64,000 nt of DNA. It comes from JBELHR01 sp049606855. GTDB taxonomy: Bacteria; Bacteroidota; Bacteroidia; Flavobacteriales; Flavobacteriaceae. The notes under the pieces were generated by a model, which worked only from the letters and a program-made list of their open reading frames with translations, did no database searches and was not told where the DNA came from. A program made the translations under genes and the position numbers. Below are positions 25,300 through 33,525 of this stretch, in pieces (the stretch's first letter is position 1; every line of letters starts with the position of its first letter). The stretch lies in assembly GCA_049606855.1 (NCBI GenBank), contig JBMYVY010000010.1, forward strand, positions 15,749 through 79,748. The letters are read 5' to 3'.

Positions 25300-25346
25300 T
25301 AAGTCCAAGATTATAAATCAACTACTATGATTAAATCTTGGACTTA
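25300..25346. repeat. 13-bp perfect inverted repeat enclosing the peroxidase start codon
   Basis: TAAGTCCAAGATT at 25300-25312 is exactly complementary to AATCTTGGACTTA at 25334-25346. The 21-base loop contains the ATG at 25327, and the right arm encodes residues 3-7 of the peroxidase. As RNA this would be a 13-pair hairpin presenting the start codon in its loop. As DNA it could be an operator. No T-run follows, so it is not a terminator. Confidence 0.75.
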
Positions 25347-26523
25347 CTTTTTTTTCGCCGCCATTTTATTTATTTCTTGTTCCGATCAACCTGAAGACAA
25401 CTACATACCCGTAGGAGATTTGTCCGGTTTGAACTTACCTGAGACCCCTTATAATTATGCAGATATTGAACTTCCTGATCATCTTTTAAACAATAGTTTT
25501 CCAAACAACCTTCCTTTTCAGCAAGCAGCAATTAATCAAGACAATAGCCCTGCTGATAATCAAACAACAGATGCAGGAGCAACCTTAGGTCGTGTATTGT
25601 TCTTCGACAAAAAACTGAGCGCAAATTCATCAATTTCATGTGCTTCATGTCATCAACCAGAACATGGGTTTTCAGACCCTGAAATACTCAGCGTCGGATT
25701 TGAAGGAGGATTAACTAGGCGTCATTCTATGGGGCTTGCCAATGCTCGTTTTTATGCAAATGGGCGATTCTTTTGGGATGAAAGAGCCTTGAGCTTAGAA
25801 GACCAGGTTTTGATGCCTTTTCAAGACGAGGTAGAAATGGGATTGAGCTTAGATCAATTGGTAGATATCGTCAATCAGCAAGAGTATTACCCCATTCTTT
25901 TTTACGAAGCATTCGGGGATGAAAACATCAATAGTGATCGAATATCAAAGGCTTTGGCTCAATTTGTTCGAAGCATGGTAAGTACAACTTCCAAGTATGA
26001 TTTTGCTCGAAATGAAGTTGATAATCCCATGCAGGATTTTCCCGGATTCACAGCTGAAGAAAATTTAGGTAAACGCTTGTTTTATGGTCCTATTGTAAAT
26101 GATAATGGCGATCGTGTGAATTGCGCAGGCTGTCATGTCTCTGAAGCTTTTTTGGTACCAGCACCCGGGGCATTAACTAACGGATTGGACGCGCAATCAA
26201 CAGATGATTTAGGCATATTTGAATCTTCAGGAAACCCAAATGATATTGGTGAATTTAAATCTCCATCACTTAAGAACATTGGAATTCGACCACCCTATAT
26301 GCACGATGGTCGCTTCGCAAGTTTAGAAGAAGTCATTGAATTTTACAATTCGGGAATTCAAAATCATCAAAATTTGCGTCCCCCTTTACGCAACCCAAAT
26401 GGACAAGCAATTGTCTTAAATCTCGATCAGGAGGAAAAAGATGCGTTAGTTGCATTTTTACATACCCTAACGGACTATGAAATGATGGAGGACCCGAAAT
26501 TTAGTGATCCCTTTATTGAGTAA
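25327..26523 (+). CDS. Di-haem cytochrome c peroxidase family lipoprotein
   Basis: A 398-residue lipoprotein (lipobox FISC). Two c-type haem motifs are present: CASCHQPEHGF near residue 104 and CAGCHVSEAF near residue 271. Between them lies the MauG/BCCP pattern (LGRVLFFDKKLSANSSISC, NARFYANGRFFWDERA, MPFQDEVEMG), and towards the end SPSLKNIGIRPPYMHDGRFA, with the haem-ligand Met. It should reduce H2O2 in the periplasm with electrons from cytochromes, although MauG-like oxidation of a protein cannot be excluded. It follows ahpF at 43 bases, consistent with a peroxide-response locus. Confidence 0.93.
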   Translation: MIKSWTYFFFAAILFISCSDQPEDNYIPVGDLSGLNLPETPYNYADIELPDHLLNNSFPNNLPFQQAAINQDNSPADNQTTDAGATLGRVLFFDKKLSANSSISCASCHQPEHGFSDPEILSVGFEGGLTRRHSMGLANARFYANGRFFWDERALSLEDQVLMPFQDEVEMGLSLDQLVDIVNQQEYYPILFYEAFGDENINSDRISKALAQFVRSMVSTTSKYDFARNEVDNPMQDFPGFTAEENLGKRLFYGPIVNDNGDRVNCAGCHVSEAFLVPAPGALTNGLDAQSTDDLGIFESSGNPNDIGEFKSPSLKNIGIRPPYMHDGRFASLEEVIEFYNSGIQNHQNLRPPLRNPNGQAIVLNLDQEEKDALVAFLHTLTDYEMMEDPKFSDPFIE

Positions 26524-26542
26524 TAATTTCTTATTTTTAAAT

Positions 26543-27256
26543 ATGGAAAAAATAATTCACAAGGCGAATAGCAGAGGTCATGCATTTCACGGTTGGTTGG
26601 AATCCTATCACAGCTTTAGTTTTGCCTCATACAGAAACCCAGAACGTATGCATTTTGGTGTTTTAAGGGTCTTAAACGATGACCGTGTCGCGCCTGGACA
26701 AGGTTTTGGCACTCATCCTCATGAAAACATGGAAATCATCTCTATTCCTTTAAAAGGAGATTTAGAACACAAAGATAGTATGGGAAATACTACTGTAATT
26801 AAGTCTGGTGATATTCAAATTATGAGTGCAGGTACAGGTGTGCAACACAGTGAATACAATAAAAATGAGGATTCAGAGGTTGAATTTCTTCAAATTTGGA
26901 TCATACCAAAGGTGAGAAACGTTTCTCCGCGATACGACCAAATTGCCATAAACTCCTTTGCTAAGTCTAATGAATTTTATCAAATTTTATCTCCAAATGC
27001 AGAGGATCAAGGTGTTTGGATCCATCAAAATGCCTGGTTTAGTATGGGAGATTTCGAAAGGGGAAATAAAACATCATATACCCTGCATGATCAAGACAAT
27101 GGAGTCTACGTATTTGTGCTTGAAGGCAGCATAGAAATCGATGGCTCTCAACTCAACCGAAGAGATGCCATTGGCTTATGGGATACCCGTGAATTTGATG
27201 TTACCGCCTTGGAGACTGCAAAAGTTTTGTTGATGGAAGTTCCAATGAGTCTTTGA
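26543..27256 (+). CDS. Pirin family protein
   Basis: A 237-residue bicupin. The pirin pattern is clear: HGWLESYHSFSFASYRNPER, FGVLRVLNDDRVAPGQGFGT, then the metal-binding His and Glu in HPHENMEIIS and the later GVQHSEYN. Bacterial pirins act as quercetin 2,3-dioxygenases in vitro or bind redox enzymes; the natural role here is unknown. The start at ATG 26543 is chosen because an alternative upstream start would overlap the peroxidase and add an untypical hydrophobic N-terminus. TATTTTTA ends 3 bases before the ATG. Confidence 0.93.
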   Translation: MEKIIHKANSRGHAFHGWLESYHSFSFASYRNPERMHFGVLRVLNDDRVAPGQGFGTHPHENMEIISIPLKGDLEHKDSMGNTTVIKSGDIQIMSAGTGVQHSEYNKNEDSEVEFLQIWIIPKVRNVSPRYDQIAINSFAKSNEFYQILSPNAEDQGVWIHQNAWFSMGDFERGNKTSYTLHDQDNGVYVFVLEGSIEIDGSQLNRRDAIGLWDTREFDVTALETAKVLLMEVPMSL

Positions 27257-27756
27257 TGAAAAACCTCGTTTTTTTAATTTTATTAATGCTTTTCAGCTGT
27301 TCCCAAACACCCGTTTTGAAGGAAAAGTCATTTGGAGAATTGCCTCTCGAAAAATATGCAGAAGCAAATCTACTGGATCAATTGAATCTTTATTTTCCAG
27401 AAGAACAAATAAAAATCAGTCAAGCTGCTCAAGACGGACCTAATTATACAAAAGTTGAATTCGGAAATATTGGCTATTTTAAAATTGAAAATGATCGGTT
27501 AAAAGAATTCTATATTGAAGATTCAAGTTTTTTCGATCAATATGGGGCCCATGTAGGTTTAGCCGCTGCAACCTTATTCAAGATTCGGCCTCAAATAGAA
27601 ATTCAAAGAGACTACCATCATATTTATGCTCGTTATCCGGACTCAAATATCTATTATCAACTTGGCGGTGGACCAGAGAACAAACCTCAATCATCCTATT
27701 CCAAAGAGGAAATTGATCGAATGACGCTATCCTTAATTATTTGGAAGCCAGAATAA
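27256..27756 (+). CDS. Hypothetical lipoprotein
   Basis: A 166-residue lipoprotein (lipobox LFSC, then SQTP). The mature domain is mixed alpha/beta and contains AAATLFKIRPQIEIQRDYHH and a C-terminal Gly-rich PGGG-like turn (QLGGGPENKP) before SYSKEEIDRMTLSLIIW. I cannot assign a family. The ATG overlaps the pirin stop by one base, so the two are probably translated together. A TTG directly upstream is an alternative start. Confidence 0.7.
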   Translation: MKNLVFLILLMLFSCSQTPVLKEKSFGELPLEKYAEANLLDQLNLYFPEEQIKISQAAQDGPNYTKVEFGNIGYFKIENDRLKEFYIEDSSFFDQYGAHVGLAAATLFKIRPQIEIQRDYHHIYARYPDSNIYYQLGGGPENKPQSSYSKEEIDRMTLSLIIWKPE

Positions 27757-27792
27757 TTGTAAACACCTTGCAACTCTGTCGACTTAACAAAT

Positions 27793-29163
27793 ATGAATCT
27801 GTGTAGCAGAAATATTGTTTGGTTAAAAAGAGATCTCAGGTCACAAGACCATGAGCCCTTATTTTATGCAGAAAAATTAGATATACCTTATTCTGTGCTC
27901 TATATTTTTGAGCCAAGTCAAAGATTTCATCCCGACTATTCTGAAAGGCATGAGCAATTTGTTTATGGCTCTTTAATGGATCTTCAAGATAAATTGAATA
28001 ACTCCATCGGGGTTTTTTACGGAGAGGCTGAAGATATATTTAATTTATTGATTAATAAATACGATATAAATCAGGTGTTTTCCTATCAAGAATCAGGAAC
28101 TCAAATAACATGGAAAAGAGACCAGAATGTAAAAAAATTATTGAATGATAATCAAATCAACTGGAAAGAATTCCAAAGGGATGGCATTGTAAGAGGCTTA
28201 AAAAATAGAGAGAATTGGGATAAACTTTGGTATACTCAAATGCAGAAACCTCTGCTGGTAAACAGCTATCTTAATCTTTCTAAATTGGAGGTTCCGGAAA
28301 AGTTCAAATACTCTTTTAATTTAGAACCTTTACCTAAACAAATGCAACAGCCCGGGGAAGATAATGCTTGGAAGTATTTACAATCTTTTGTGAATGGAAG
28401 GGGTAAAATGTATAGTAAGCATATTTCCAAGCCTGCACAGAGTAGAACTTCTTGTAGTCGAATATCACCCTATTTAGCATGGGGAAACATAAGCGTACGA
28501 CAAGCATATAATTTCGTAAAACCATATAAAATCCGAGGTTTTCTAACTCGATTAAAATGGCGCTGTCATTTTATTCAAAAGTTTGAAGTTGAATGTGATT
28601 ATGAAGTTAGGTGTATAAATAAGGGCTACGAGCTGCTTAATTATAAAAACAATCCGGAATTTTTAATGGCTTGGATGAAAGGAAATACAGGTTATCCTTT
28701 AATTGATGCCAATATCAGATGTTTGATTAATACAGGTTGGATAAATTTCAGAATGAGAGCGATGCTGGTGTCTTTTTTATGTCATCATTTAGATATTGAG
28801 TGGCAAAAGGGAGCCTATTATATTGGTAAACTCTTTTTAGACTATGAGCCCGGAATTCATTTTACTCAATTTCAAATGCAAGCGGGAACTACAGGTATAA
28901 ACACAATTCGAATATACAACCCCTTAAAACAGGCAAAAGATCACGATGCGAACGGATTATTTATTAAAAAATGGGTTCCCGAATTATCGAAATTAACTGC
29001 AGAAGAACTAATAGAGCCATGGATGTTTGCTAGTTCCTATCCCAGACCAATAATTGACCTGAAAATAAGTCATGATTATGCAAGAAAAAAACTTTGGGGA
29101 CATCGAAAGAAGCCACTTGTAAAACAAGAGAATTCAAGAATTTTAAAAACTCACGTTAGATGA
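27793..29163 (+). CDS. Photolyase/cryptochrome family protein
   Basis: A 456-residue flavoprotein with the usual order: N-terminal alpha/beta antenna domain (IVWLKRDLRSQDHEPL, GVFYGEAEDIF) and C-terminal helical FAD domain (SRISPYLAWGNISVRQAYN, MKGNTGYPLIDANIRCLINT, GWINFRMRAMLVSFL). It probably repairs UV pyrimidine dimers with blue light. Where class I enzymes have DGDLA-NN--WQW, this one reads FLDYEPGIHFTQFQMQAGTT followed by INTIRIYNP, so it belongs to a different branch from E. coli PhrB, and the usual tryptophan of the electron chain is replaced. The second photolyase-like gene overlaps its end by 4 bases. Confidence 0.9.
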   Translation: MNLCSRNIVWLKRDLRSQDHEPLFYAEKLDIPYSVLYIFEPSQRFHPDYSERHEQFVYGSLMDLQDKLNNSIGVFYGEAEDIFNLLINKYDINQVFSYQESGTQITWKRDQNVKKLLNDNQINWKEFQRDGIVRGLKNRENWDKLWYTQMQKPLLVNSYLNLSKLEVPEKFKYSFNLEPLPKQMQQPGEDNAWKYLQSFVNGRGKMYSKHISKPAQSRTSCSRISPYLAWGNISVRQAYNFVKPYKIRGFLTRLKWRCHFIQKFEVECDYEVRCINKGYELLNYKNNPEFLMAWMKGNTGYPLIDANIRCLINTGWINFRMRAMLVSFLCHHLDIEWQKGAYYIGKLFLDYEPGIHFTQFQMQAGTTGINTIRIYNPLKQAKDHDANGLFIKKWVPELSKLTAEELIEPWMFASSYPRPIIDLKISHDYARKKLWGHRKKPLVKQENSRILKTHVR

Positions 29164-30218
29164 AAAATTTCCCCATTGAAATAGAATCAATTTTAAAACG
29201 AATCGATCAAATCGACCCCAAAAAATACAGGGATACCCGAAATTTTGAGCACGGATCAGTATCCTATTTGAGCCCTTATATTTCGCGTGGAGTACTCTCA
29301 ACAAAGTTTGTGTATAAACGCCTAGTTTCAAATGGTTTTGATTTAAATAATGCGGAAAAATTCATTCAAGAACTTGCATGGAGAGACTTTTTCCAGCAGG
29401 TATGGCTTTTTCAAGATATTTTTAATGATGTAAAAAACACTCAAGAAGGAGTTAAATATCACGGGGTACCTAAACAAGTTCTAGAGGCAAATACCGGTAT
29501 CAAGGCAATGGACAAAGCCATTTTAGAACTTTATCAAACCGGTTATATGCACAATCACATGCGCATGTATGTTGCGAGTTTATGCTGTAACGTTTTTGGT
29601 TGCCACTGGAAAGGTCCTGCACAATGGATGTATTATCATTTACTCGACGGAGATTTAGCAAGTAATCATTTGAGCTGGCAATGGGTTGCTGGAGCCTTTT
29701 CCAATAAAAAGTATTGGGTAACTCAAAAGAATATTAATCTTCATTTTGAATTAAAACAATCAGAAAGTATACTAACCAAAGGCTCTTACGATGATTTGGA
29801 GATTGAGATTTCAACAACTCAATTCGATGCTCAAATCCCGCTAAATGAAAATCCAAAGTTGGAAAATCGACCTACCCTAGTTTACAATTCATATAATTTG
29901 GATCCGTTCTGGCATGAACAACAAGAGTATCAGCGAGTTTTATTGATTGAACCCAGCAAGGCTAAAACATTTCCGGTAAATGGCAAAGTCCTTGATTTTG
30001 TTCTAGGCTTAAGCAAAAATATTGAAGGAATAAAAGTGTTTGTCGGAGAGTTTTCAGCGCTTAATAAACTGATTCAAGAAGATAATTTATACTACAAGGA
30101 ACATCCTTTGAACACAAATTATCAGGGACATTGTGAGCAAAGAGATTGGTTAGCGCAAACCCAAATTTATTTTCCTTCATTTTTTAAGTATTGGAAGCGC
30201 ATAAAGGTAGATTTGTAG
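29160..30218 (+). CDS. Photolyase-like FAD-domain protein with apparently swapped domain order
   Basis: A 352-residue protein whose first 210 residues look like a photolyase FAD domain: GSVSYLSPYISRGVLSTKFV, FIQELAWRDFFQQVW, TGYMHNHMRMYVASL, then LLDGDLASNHLSWQWVAG, the motif the preceding gene lacks. No antenna domain precedes it. Residues about 232-352 look like an alpha/beta domain: LVYNSYNLDPFW, RVLLIEPSK, IEGIKVFVGEFSALNKL, and FPSFFKYWKRIK. This resembles the Rossmann-like half of photolyases placed after the FAD domain instead of before it. The permutation is my inference from pattern; the FAD domain itself is secure. It overlaps the photolyase by 4 bases and is followed by the DUF2256 gene at 2 bases, so the three probably work in one pathway. 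Confidence 0.82.
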   Translation: MKNFPIEIESILKRIDQIDPKKYRDTRNFEHGSVSYLSPYISRGVLSTKFVYKRLVSNGFDLNNAEKFIQELAWRDFFQQVWLFQDIFNDVKNTQEGVKYHGVPKQVLEANTGIKAMDKAILELYQTGYMHNHMRMYVASLCCNVFGCHWKGPAQWMYYHLLDGDLASNHLSWQWVAGAFSNKKYWVTQKNINLHFELKQSESILTKGSYDDLEIEISTTQFDAQIPLNENPKLENRPTLVYNSYNLDPFWHEQQEYQRVLLIEPSKAKTFPVNGKVLDFVLGLSKNIEGIKVFVGEFSALNKLIQEDNLYYKEHPLNTNYQGHCEQRDWLAQTQIYFPSFFKYWKRIKVDL

Positions 30219-30220
30219 CA

Positions 30221-30364
30221 ATGAAAAAATCTCAACTCCCATCCAAAACATGCCCAGTATGTCAACGTCCTTTCTCCTGGAGAAAAAAATGGGAATTGAA
30301 TTGGCAGGAAGTCGTATATTGTAGTAAAAAATGTAGGCTTCATAAAAATGACACTAAAACCTAA
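30221..30364 (+). CDS. DUF2256 mini-protein
   Basis: A 47-residue protein. It reads LPSKTCPVCQRPFSWRKKWE, then VVYCSKKCRLHK, with four cysteines in CPVC and CSKKC, a likely zinc knuckle. This is the DUF2256 pattern, whose members are repeatedly found beside photolyase and cryptochrome genes. Here it follows the photolyase-like gene by 2 bases and its end overlaps the next gene by 17 bases. The function is unknown; a nucleic-acid-binding accessory to light-driven repair is an inference. Confidence 0.85.
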   Translation: MKKSQLPSKTCPVCQRPFSWRKKWELNWQEVVYCSKKCRLHKNDTKT

Positions 30365-30623
30365 ATATTTTTTCGTTCCAAGTTTTCTTTTAATTCCATT
30401 AATCGCGATGCAATTTATCAATGAAGTTAATTGGGATGCAGGGGACTTCGTCATTGCGGCTATTTTATTAGGATCTGCCCAATTAGCGCTTTCCTATGCT
30501 CAAAAAAAGATTGTAAACAAGAAAAAAAGAAGGGCGCTAATTCTAATCATTCTTCTGATTTTACTTGTAATATGGGCAGAGCTTAGTGTTGGGGTTTTTG
30601 GAAGTCCGCTAGCGGGTAGTTGA
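30348..30623 (+). CDS. Hypothetical small membrane protein of the photolyase cluster
   Basis: A 91-residue protein with three hydrophobic segments (about residues 7-22, 32-50 and 62-82) and a basic stretch KKIVNKKKRRA before the last helix. No family is recognised. It begins inside the DUF2256 gene in another frame (17-base overlap), which points to the same transcript as the photolyases. It ends 5 bases before the convergent HxlR gene. Confidence 0.65.
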   Translation: MTLKPKYFFVPSFLLIPLIAMQFINEVNWDAGDFVIAAILLGSAQLALSYAQKKIVNKKKRRALILIILLILLVIWAELSVGVFGSPLAGS

Positions 30624-30628
30624 TTATT

Positions 30629-31018
30629 TTAGGAGCCCATTCTAGCATAAAATTTTCTTCTCATCTTAGCCTCAAATCCGTCTGGGTCATTCAAAGCCTG
30701 TCTCATTTCACTTGAAATTTCAGTCTGGGAACTGTAATCAAAAGACCATCTTAAAAGATGAATTAACACGGGAATCAACTCTAAACCCTTTGGAGATAAT
30801 TGATACTTTTTATTAATTTTATATAAAATTCCTGTGTTGGTTAGTTTTTTTAAACGTTGACTTAGTACATTGGTAGCAATCCCTTCTTCCCCACCCAAAA
30901 AAGCACTATAACTGTGCTTGTCATAGAAAATAACATCTCTTAAAATCAACAGTGACCATTGGTCTCCAATTAGATCAAGTCCTTTAGAAATGGGACACTC
31001 AGATCGGTTTTTATACAT
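30629..31018 (-). CDS. HxlR family transcriptional regulator
   Basis: A 129-residue winged-helix regulator with the HxlR signature: CPISKGLDLIGDQWSLLILRD at the start (the conserved Cys near the N-terminus), EEGIATNVLSQRLKKLTNTG for the recognition helix, and KYQLSPKGLELIPVL for the wing. HxlR proteins are usually dimeric sensors of reactive electrophiles or oxidants through that Cys. Two ACTTG-n7-CAAGT sites lie immediately upstream of the start codon, so it probably represses itself. Other targets are unknown; the GH3 gene lies upstream on the same strand. Confidence 0.93.
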   Translation of the reverse strand: MYKNRSECPISKGLDLIGDQWSLLILRDVIFYDKHSYSAFLGGEEGIATNVLSQRLKKLTNTGILYKINKKYQLSPKGLELIPVLIHLLRWSFDYSSQTEISSEMRQALNDPDGFEAKMRRKFYARMGS

Positions 31019-31020
31019 TA

Positions 31021-31070
31021 ACTTGCTTTTTACAAGTTAAATTTAATTTATTTACTTGTAAAAAACAAGT
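31021..31070. promoter_or_regulatory. Duplicated palindromic operator ACTTG-n7-CAAGT
   Basis: Two 17-bp dyads, at 31021-31037 (ACTTGCTTTTTACAAGT) and 31054-31070 (ACTTGTAAAAAACAAGT). Read on opposite strands they agree at 16 of 17 positions. The first ends 2 bases before the HxlR ATG. Spacing between centres is 33 bp, about three helical turns, so two dimers could bind the same face of the DNA. Confidence 0.75.
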
Positions 31071-31074
31071 TTGA

Positions 31075-33477
31075 CTATATTTTGATGCTTTCTGTGAAAT
31101 TTATTGTTCTAGATGAAGTTCCAATATGCAGTTCATATTCCCCCTGCTCTATACTCCATTTATTGTTAGTTTCATTCCATGTTTTAAAATCTTCTGTCGC
31201 TAAGTTTAGGATGAGTACTTGATTGGAACCTGGAGCGATTAAATTGGATTTTAAAAATGCTTTTAGCTCCTTTTTGGGGCGCTCTATCGCTGAATCTGCT
31301 TTGCCTAGATAGAGTTGAACAACCTCTTTTGCCGGAAAATCTCCAATGTTTTCGACAGTTAGCTTAATTTCATAACCTCCGTCAATTTTCTTAACCTCGG
31401 GCTCCTCAAGTTGAAATTTCGAATAGGATAACCCATAACCAAAAGGATAGGAAACTGCAATTTCAGCGTGATCAAAATGTCGATAACCAACGAAAACACC
31501 CTCTTCATACAGAGTGAAATCCATAGTGCTTAGTTGATCAGCTTCAGGCTTAATCTCAGGCTTACCCAAAAAATCTGACAAGGATACTTCGCTTGGGTTT
31601 GATGGAAAGTTTTTGTGTGACTTATGATCTTCTAAAGCTACAGGAAAAGTCATTGGTAATTTCCCGCTTGGGGAAACTTTTCCTTTAATCAAGTCAGCAA
31701 CTGAATTTCCTCCTTCTTGGCCCCCTTGCCAAGCTAATAGAATCGCATCCGCATATTCTTTCCAACTCGCCGTTTCAATCACTCCCCCAATGTTGAGAAC
31801 CACTATAAATTTTTTGCCATACTTACGAAAACTAGTGCTTGCCATCTCCAATAACTCTCTCTCTTGACCACTGAGCAAGAAATCATCGATTTTTTTACGA
31901 TCCCCTCCTTCACCAGAGTTCCTTCCTAGGGTAAAAATACCAACATCCGCCGATTTAGCTAATTCTTCAATTTCCGATTTCGAATAGGAGATTTGAGGTG
32001 GAGTAAATGGGGTAAATAAGGCGGTTAAACCCGAAGGTTCTTCAAATTTGGCTTCATTATTTAAAAAATGCTCTTCATAAAGAGATTTAGCCATGGGGTT
32101 TAGGGCAAATCCGGCATTTTTAAGTCCTTGCTCAAGGGAAATGGTATAGGCTTCGTTCACATCCCCTGAACCGGTTCCTCCCGCAATAAAATTATAAGAA
32201 TGAACTCCCAATAAAGCAATTTGATCCTCTTGGTTTAATGGTAAAGTAGCGTTTATATTCTTTAACAACACCATCCCCTCGGCAGCAGCCCTTCTTGTGG
32301 TTTGAGCGTGTAGATCTAAATCAGGATTCTCATCGTATTTATAAACATCCATCTTTCGAGTTTTAAACACGAGATTCAAAATATTACTTGCAGCTTTATC
32401 TATAGCTTCATCGCTAAGCCTTCCCGATTCATAACCTCTAATTAGATCTTCCCAATCATTTAATGTTCCAGGCTCAATCAAATCATTTCCTGCCAGAACC
32501 TGACCCACGGGATCCACTCCTCCATACCAATCCGTCATAACTAATCCTTCGAATCCCCAATCACCTCTCAATACATCAGTCAATAGATAAGAGCTTTCTG
32601 AAGTATATTCTCCATTAAGTCTGTTATAAGAAGACATTATAGTCCATGGCTGAGCTTCTTTGACCGTTATTTCAAAACCTCTTAAATAAATTTCTCTAAG
32701 GGCACGCTCAGAAACAATAACATTGTTGACATTTCTGCTCGTTTCTTGATTATTCGCAACAAAATGCTTGAGAGAAGTACCAATTCCTTCAGATTGAATT
32801 CCTCGCACCATTGAAGCTCCCATTTTCCCAGATAATAAAGGATCTTCTGAAAAATATTCAAAATTTCTTCCAGTTAAGGGGTGTCTCATCAAATTTGCTC
32901 CAGGTCCCAAAATAACATCAATACCATACTGTTTCGCTTCATTACCCATATCTTTCCCAACTTCAGTCACTAAACTCGTGTTCCAAGTTGAGGCCAATGA
33001 AGTTGCAATTGGAAATGCAGTAGCATAATAACTGCGCTCTGTCCCCTCTCGAAAAGGTTGAATTCTGAGTCCTGCAGGACCGTCAGAAAGGTAAATAGTT
33101 GGCAAACCCAAACGTGGAGTGGGAACAATAGTTCCTACCGCTCCAGGAATTCCTGGGCCATGGTCTGTTCTCCCTAAAGAAGAGCTAATTCCAGAGCCTT
33201 TTAACAAATGTATTTTTTCTTGAATCGTCATTTTAGATAAAACATCCTCAACACGCTTAGCGCGTGGTAAACGAGCATCTTCGTATGGATCTAGCTTTCC
33301 ATTAGCATTCCGGTCTAGAAAGGTATAATCAGCTATAGTCAGTTGAGTAAAATCCTTATTTTCTCTGTATTCAATTTCAAAATCGACAAAGGTGTTTATT
33401 AAGAAATGGTAATAAACTGCAGCGCTTAGACCAATGACAAATACAAAGGCTAGAATAAATTTTAGGGCTTTTTTCAT
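31075..33477 (-). CDS. Glycoside hydrolase family 3, beta-glucosidase type
   Basis: An 800-residue exported or membrane-anchored enzyme with an N-terminal hydrophobic segment (residues 6-27). An EF-hand-like loop DRNANGKLDPYEDA lies near residue 55. The GH3 barrel follows: RMP-like entry regions, GPGANLMRHPLTGRNFEYFS, KHFVANNQE, and the nucleophile Asp in GLVMTDWYGGVD. Then come the alpha/beta sandwich domain (residues about 395-620) with GEGGDRKK, and a fibronectin III-like domain at the C-terminus (PFGYGLSYSKF, then VVQLYLGKADS). It should cleave beta-linked glucose or similar sugars from the ends of oligosaccharides. The full length and all domains are present. Confidence 0.94.
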   Translation of the reverse strand: MKKALKFILAFVFVIGLSAAVYYHFLINTFVDFEIEYRENKDFTQLTIADYTFLDRNANGKLDPYEDARLPRAKRVEDVLSKMTIQEKIHLLKGSGISSSLGRTDHGPGIPGAVGTIVPTPRLGLPTIYLSDGPAGLRIQPFREGTERSYYATAFPIATSLASTWNTSLVTEVGKDMGNEAKQYGIDVILGPGANLMRHPLTGRNFEYFSEDPLLSGKMGASMVRGIQSEGIGTSLKHFVANNQETSRNVNNVIVSERALREIYLRGFEITVKEAQPWTIMSSYNRLNGEYTSESSYLLTDVLRGDWGFEGLVMTDWYGGVDPVGQVLAGNDLIEPGTLNDWEDLIRGYESGRLSDEAIDKAASNILNLVFKTRKMDVYKYDENPDLDLHAQTTRRAAAEGMVLLKNINATLPLNQEDQIALLGVHSYNFIAGGTGSGDVNEAYTISLEQGLKNAGFALNPMAKSLYEEHFLNNEAKFEEPSGLTALFTPFTPPQISYSKSEIEELAKSADVGIFTLGRNSGEGGDRKKIDDFLLSGQERELLEMASTSFRKYGKKFIVVLNIGGVIETASWKEYADAILLAWQGGQEGGNSVADLIKGKVSPSGKLPMTFPVALEDHKSHKNFPSNPSEVSLSDFLGKPEIKPEADQLSTMDFTLYEEGVFVGYRHFDHAEIAVSYPFGYGLSYSKFQLEEPEVKKIDGGYEIKLTVENIGDFPAKEVVQLYLGKADSAIERPKKELKAFLKSNLIAPGSNQVLILNLATEDFKTWNETNNKWSIEQGEYELHIGTSSRTINFTESIKI

Positions 33478-33525
33478 AGTTTTGTTTGTAGTTTAGCGAT
33501 ACTAATATAGAATTCTTTAGGGATT

